A DNA stretch of 64,000 nt. Origin: Rhytidiadelphus loreus (Eukaryota > Streptophyta > Bryopsida > Hypnales > Hylocomiaceae). Where the stretch lies: assembly GCA_947034895.1 (NCBI GenBank), contig OX344765.1:7135001-7199000 (forward strand), in the 5' to 3' direction. Each line of letters begins with the position of its first letter. Positions within the stretch are counted from its first letter, which is position 1. The position numbers were made by a program, and so were the translations under genes. Under the pieces are notes generated by a model. That model saw only the letters and a list, made by a program, of their open reading frames with translations, searched no databases and was not told the DNA's origin. Positions 60,044-64,000 of the stretch are shown here, piece by piece.

Positions 60044-62655
60044 TGTCCTACGGAAAAAAGTGTTTTATTGTTATCAATGTGATAGAGTGATAGCAGGGTA
60101 TAATAAGTCAATAGAAGCACAAATATACAAGAGTATCTTTGTGCCACAAAGGTAGGGGTATACTTAGGAATACATGATGAATTCTTGGCCTCCCATGACA
60201 CACGGGAGACTCTTCAGCTTCCACATCAGACTATTTGTGCCATGTGACTATTTGTGTCATTGTTGTGGTCACAATGAATCCATAGAGTACATTGAAAGTT
60301 TGAAATGTATGTAGTGGCACAAATAGGATGAATTATAAATTGTAGTGCAATAGGGTCTCTTCAAACAAAAGTCCTAATGGCACAGCCTACAATTTTTATC
60401 TTTTGTAAATGGAGAAACTCACAATTCAAATGGGGCTCTTTTCCCTCTACCCAACCTTATCTTGTAAAAACTCGTCTTTTGATGAGTTGATTCCATTCAC
60501 TTGCTTGTTTGGAGTTGCTTCTCTCCCAAGGTTCAATCCGCTCCTTATATTCCTTGTTCTATGATACATGGTAAGTTTGGCCGGTTGTCAAGACCTTTCA
60601 CTTTTATTTTTCATTAGCTCTTTTTAACTTTTAAATGGTAGGCTAAGCCCCTTTGACTTGGTTTTGATAGAATTGTTGACAAAAAGTGTTTTTTGTATTT
60701 TTTTTGGAATATTTCAACCTATTGAACCCACTTCAATAGTGGATTTGGCTTGCCAAGCACCTCATTTAGGTTGCAAAGTCAAAGCACTATATACTATTCA
60801 CTTTTGCATGCCCTAATTGCAAAAAAATTGGGAAGCAACAAGACTCATATTTTGCTTCAAAGAGATTTTTTCATTCCACTTTGGGTTGCCTTTAGGCAAG
60901 TAAATGTCATTTAAGGGTTAAATCATGAAAACCAAATGGGAGTCTCCCCTTATTATATATTCTCATTTTTCAACTTTAATCCAAAATGGGATTTTCAATC
61001 AAACAAATAGGGGTTCCTACCACTATCAACATTTTCCTACACCACATCAACATTGTCCATGAAAGTTAATTCTTGAAAAACACTCTTGCAACGCAAGAAG
61101 ATTATTGCTACAATGGACCGAGTAAGCTTACCTCCAGCAAAGCATCCTATAATAATCCCTTTCCAATTGATAGCATGATTGGGTTGGGTTGCTAGCACCA
61201 ACTTAAACATTAAAGTGATATTTTCTATTTTAATATTATTTGACCAATTGCTATCTAAAATTTTCTATTAATACTTTTCCGTATTCAAGTTAAATTCAAA
61301 AATTCATTAATATTCTCACCTAAATCATTTTATTTGATCAAATACCATCAAAATAATTTTTTAATGTAAATTTTATAAATAAAATAATAATTATATAATT
61401 AATTAATTTTAGAAACAACAAAATTCAAAATAAACTGAATTTTTTACATTTGTTTATTTTCCAACGACGCTAGCATGTGAGCGTGTGAGGCTATGAGCGT
61501 GAGCCTAAGAGCGGTGAGTAGGGATTGTGTGAGCCTAGAGCCTAGAAATGTAAAATATGATGTAGTTTGTAAATGTTTTATATTAAAAAGTTAAAAGACT
61601 GATTTTTTTCACCAAAATTGCTATGTCTAGAAAAAAAATGACCTATTACCATGGGACCTATGCCCGTGGATTTTATATCTAAAAGCTTGGGAAGTTGGTG
61701 CTATTGCATGTTTTGAAATTTATATTACATCTCGTATTACATTCTAAGAGGTTGTTTGAGGGTGGATTGATCAAGTGAGATTACATATAATTTATAGTGA
61801 ATTCTAAAGATAAGAGGAAAACAAATGTAGTGAAAATATCGTAGGATGTAGAGCATTGTGTACATAATAAAATATTCTTTCATTGCAACAAAGAATACAT
61901 ATTGGAATATGAAAATAATACTTTTTTACTTTAATTTAGAGATTTTGAAGATAATATATTGATACTACGTATCTACTTCATATCATGCTATTATCTACCA
62001 ACTAACTTGAATACTCACACATCTTGATGATTCTAGCAACAACAATTACTTGCTTTATTTCATCCAAGTTGAAGGTAGGAGCGTAGATGAATGTGTCTAT
62101 CTTATAATCAAATTTACACAAATAATGAAAGATATAATAAACGTGTTTGTAGTTTATGTACATGTCACGTTTTTCAATAGAGGCCTCATTTATATTTCCA
62201 TAATGAGGACAAGTACAAGTTCATGGAAAATTGCAAAGTGTAATATTATAAACCTTCTCGTTAGGGTTTGTACCAAACAAAAATATAATAATAGCACCTA
62301 CATGCTAGAAGTTCAAACAAGATAGTAAGGAAATAATTACCCCAATTGATATTAACTTTGAATGTATGTGTAATTTTTTGTTAAAGACAAATTTTGAAAC
62401 TTTATATCATTTCTTGCACTTTGAAAGCACGATTCCAACGATATATAGCATATAAAAAACGGATGCATATTGAGTCATCTATGACCTCAAAACTACAATA
62501 GCATTTTGAAATTTAGCTTGAAATGTTTAGATTTCAAAGATTTGAAGGTGCCTTACTACCCCTAGTCGTTGACGGGTGCAATCTTTAGGGTTGCAATTTA
62601 GGGCAACAAATGTTAGGATTTAGTCAAACACTATAGTTCATGTATTCTTTCCTAT
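60044..62655. other. AT-rich intergenic DNA
   Basis: No gene recognised. A GC-richer patch at 61465-61545 (gagcgtgtgaggctatgagcg) followed by a GACCTATGCCCGTGG string near 61660 resembles the patch at 32130-32285 and may be a dispersed repeat. Confidence 0.4.
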
Positions 62656-63635
62656 CCTCCGTTGTTAACGGCTACGCTTTTAGAGGATCCAACTTCGCTT
62701 CTTCAATGGCTCTTGCTACCCCCCACCGTTAACGGTTGTGCTTTTAGAGGATTCAACTTCGCTTCTTCGATGGCCCTTGCTACCCCCTGCCGTTAACGGC
62801 TGCGCTTTTAGAGGATCCAACTTTGTTTTTTTATGGACCTTTCTACCCTCCGCCGTTAACGGTAGGAGATATAGAGATGCAACTTTGTTTTTTTTATCGA
62901 CCTTGTTACCCCCCACCGTTAACAGTGGGGGGTTTGGAGATGCAACTTTATTTTTCTTAAGGACCTTGTTACCCCCCGCCGTTAACGGCGGGGGTTTGGA
63001 GATGCAGTTTATTTTTATTTTTATAGACCTTGTTTACCCCCACCGTTAACAGCGGGGGGTTGGAGATGCAACTTTTTTTTATTTTTATGGACCTTGTTAC
63101 CCCCCGCCATTAACAGCAGGGGGTTGGAGATGCAACTTTGTTTTTCTTAAGGACCTTGTTACCCCCCGCCATTAATGGCGGGGGGTTTGGAGATGCAACT
63201 TTGTTTTTTTTATGGACCTTGCTACCCCCCACTGTTAACGGCGGGGGTTTTGAGATGCAATTTTTATTTATTTTTATGAACCTTGCTACCCCTCGCCGTT
63301 AACGGCGGGGGGGGGTTGGAGATGCAACTTTGTTTTTTTTATAGACCTTGCTACCCCTGCCGTTAACGGCGGGGATTTGGAGATGCAATTTATTTTATTT
63401 TTATGGACCTTGTTACCTCCTGCTGTTAACAGTGGGGGGTTTGGAGATGCAACTTTGTTTTTCTTAAGGACCTTGTTACCCCCCGCCGTTAACGGCGGGG
63501 GGTTCGGAGATGCAACTTTGTTTTTTTTATGGACCTTGCTACCCCCTGCCGTTAACGGCTACACTTTCAAAGGATCCAACTTCGCTTCTTGTATGGACCT
63601 TGTTGCTCCCGCCGTTAACAACAGGGGTTTTAAAG
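62656..63635. repeat. 63-bp tandem array built on a GTTAAC-centred palindrome, 16 units
   Basis: Cores (GTTAAC, rarely ATTAAC or ATTAAT) lie at about 62664, 62728, 62792, 62855, 62918, 62981, 63045, 63108, 63171, 63234, 63298, 63362, 63425, 63488, 63551 and 63614. Most sit inside CCCCCGCCGTTAACGGCGGG or a variant. Between cores is TTTGGAGATGCAACTTTGTT plus T-rich sequence and GGACCTTGCTAC. The first three units and the second-to-last have a different arm (CTTTTAGAGGATCCAACTTC or similar). Frames opened here are repeat artefacts. Confidence 0.95.
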
Positions 63636-64000
63636 ACCACAATTTTTTTTCTACATACCACCATAAGTAAAGGACAAGGTTGGCACTTTCATGTTGAATA
63701 TTATGGAAATTCAACATTATGTTGAGTAAAATCTAAAATGTTCATCACAAAGCCTCAGGAGTCACTTATTTGGATGTTTGTAAAATTGAGGAAGATAAGA
63801 TCTTTATACAAATTGGATGGTAGGAGGTGAAGCAACGCATGTGGGATATATTAATCTTTAAGATTAGTAGGAGTTTAATCTTCAAATTATCCCATATCCT
63901 TTGAAGGTTCATAAGGAACAATGGATTTCATTATAAAACCACTTCTTTACCCTCCATCCTCACAAAGTATCATTGTAAAATTTCCCTTAGGTTTTCATCA
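63636..64000. other. Right-edge intergenic DNA
   Basis: AT-rich sequence to the window end; nothing recognised. Confidence 0.4.

Noticed and set aside
62716..63670. Open frames over the GTTAAC array
   Set aside because: They repeat one short peptide and arise from the tandem unit.

Overview
The window reads as land-plant nuclear DNA: AT-rich, mostly non-coding, with genes split by short GT-AG introns and many small transposons and tandem arrays. The HVA22-type gene, the SKP1-like remnant and a CACTA-type miniature element point to a plant. Tc1-type (DD34E) and piggyBac-type transposon remains are uncommon in flowering plants, so a fern, lycophyte, bryophyte or gymnosperm seems most likely; that is inference and I cannot name the species.

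Left end (1-8.8 kb): a GC-rich 150-bp tandem array precedes an apparently intact 11-exon gene (1490-7803, +). It encodes about 1202 residues with a ParB/sulfiredoxin-like N-terminal region and a circularly permuted (beta-class) DNA-methyltransferase-like C-terminal region whose catalytic motif looks degenerate. Its large intron carries a diverged array apparently of the same satellite family, and a third, unrelated array lies just downstream. This gene is the best candidate for an undescribed system here.

8.8-16 kb: gene-poor, with a decayed pogo/jerky-type transposase (about 10.4-12.2 kb), a small TIR element and a complete but dead Tc1 element (14161-15833).

17.2-20.7 kb (-): a clean six-exon HVA22/DP1/TB2-family gene, with three diverged tandem copies of a roughly 325-bp unit upstream.

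22.5-35 kb: non-coding AT-rich DNA with a second small TIR element, a 2-kb stretch unusually rich in AATTGTT/AACAATT, and a 915-bp TTAA-flanked piggyBac-like miniature element. 35.4-37.8 kb (-) holds a broken piggyBac transposase; a second TTAA-flanked miniature element lies at 59.46-60.04 kb.

38-64 kb: minisatellites, a direct/inverted repeat cluster (46.7-47.5 kb), a SKP1-like pseudogene that keeps its intron (49.5-50.3 kb, -), the 3' exons of an unrecognised gene (56.27-57.0 kb, +), a 109-bp CACTA-type element and a 16-unit array built on a GTTAAC-centred palindrome. The genes look like independent loci; I see no operon-like cooperation between them.
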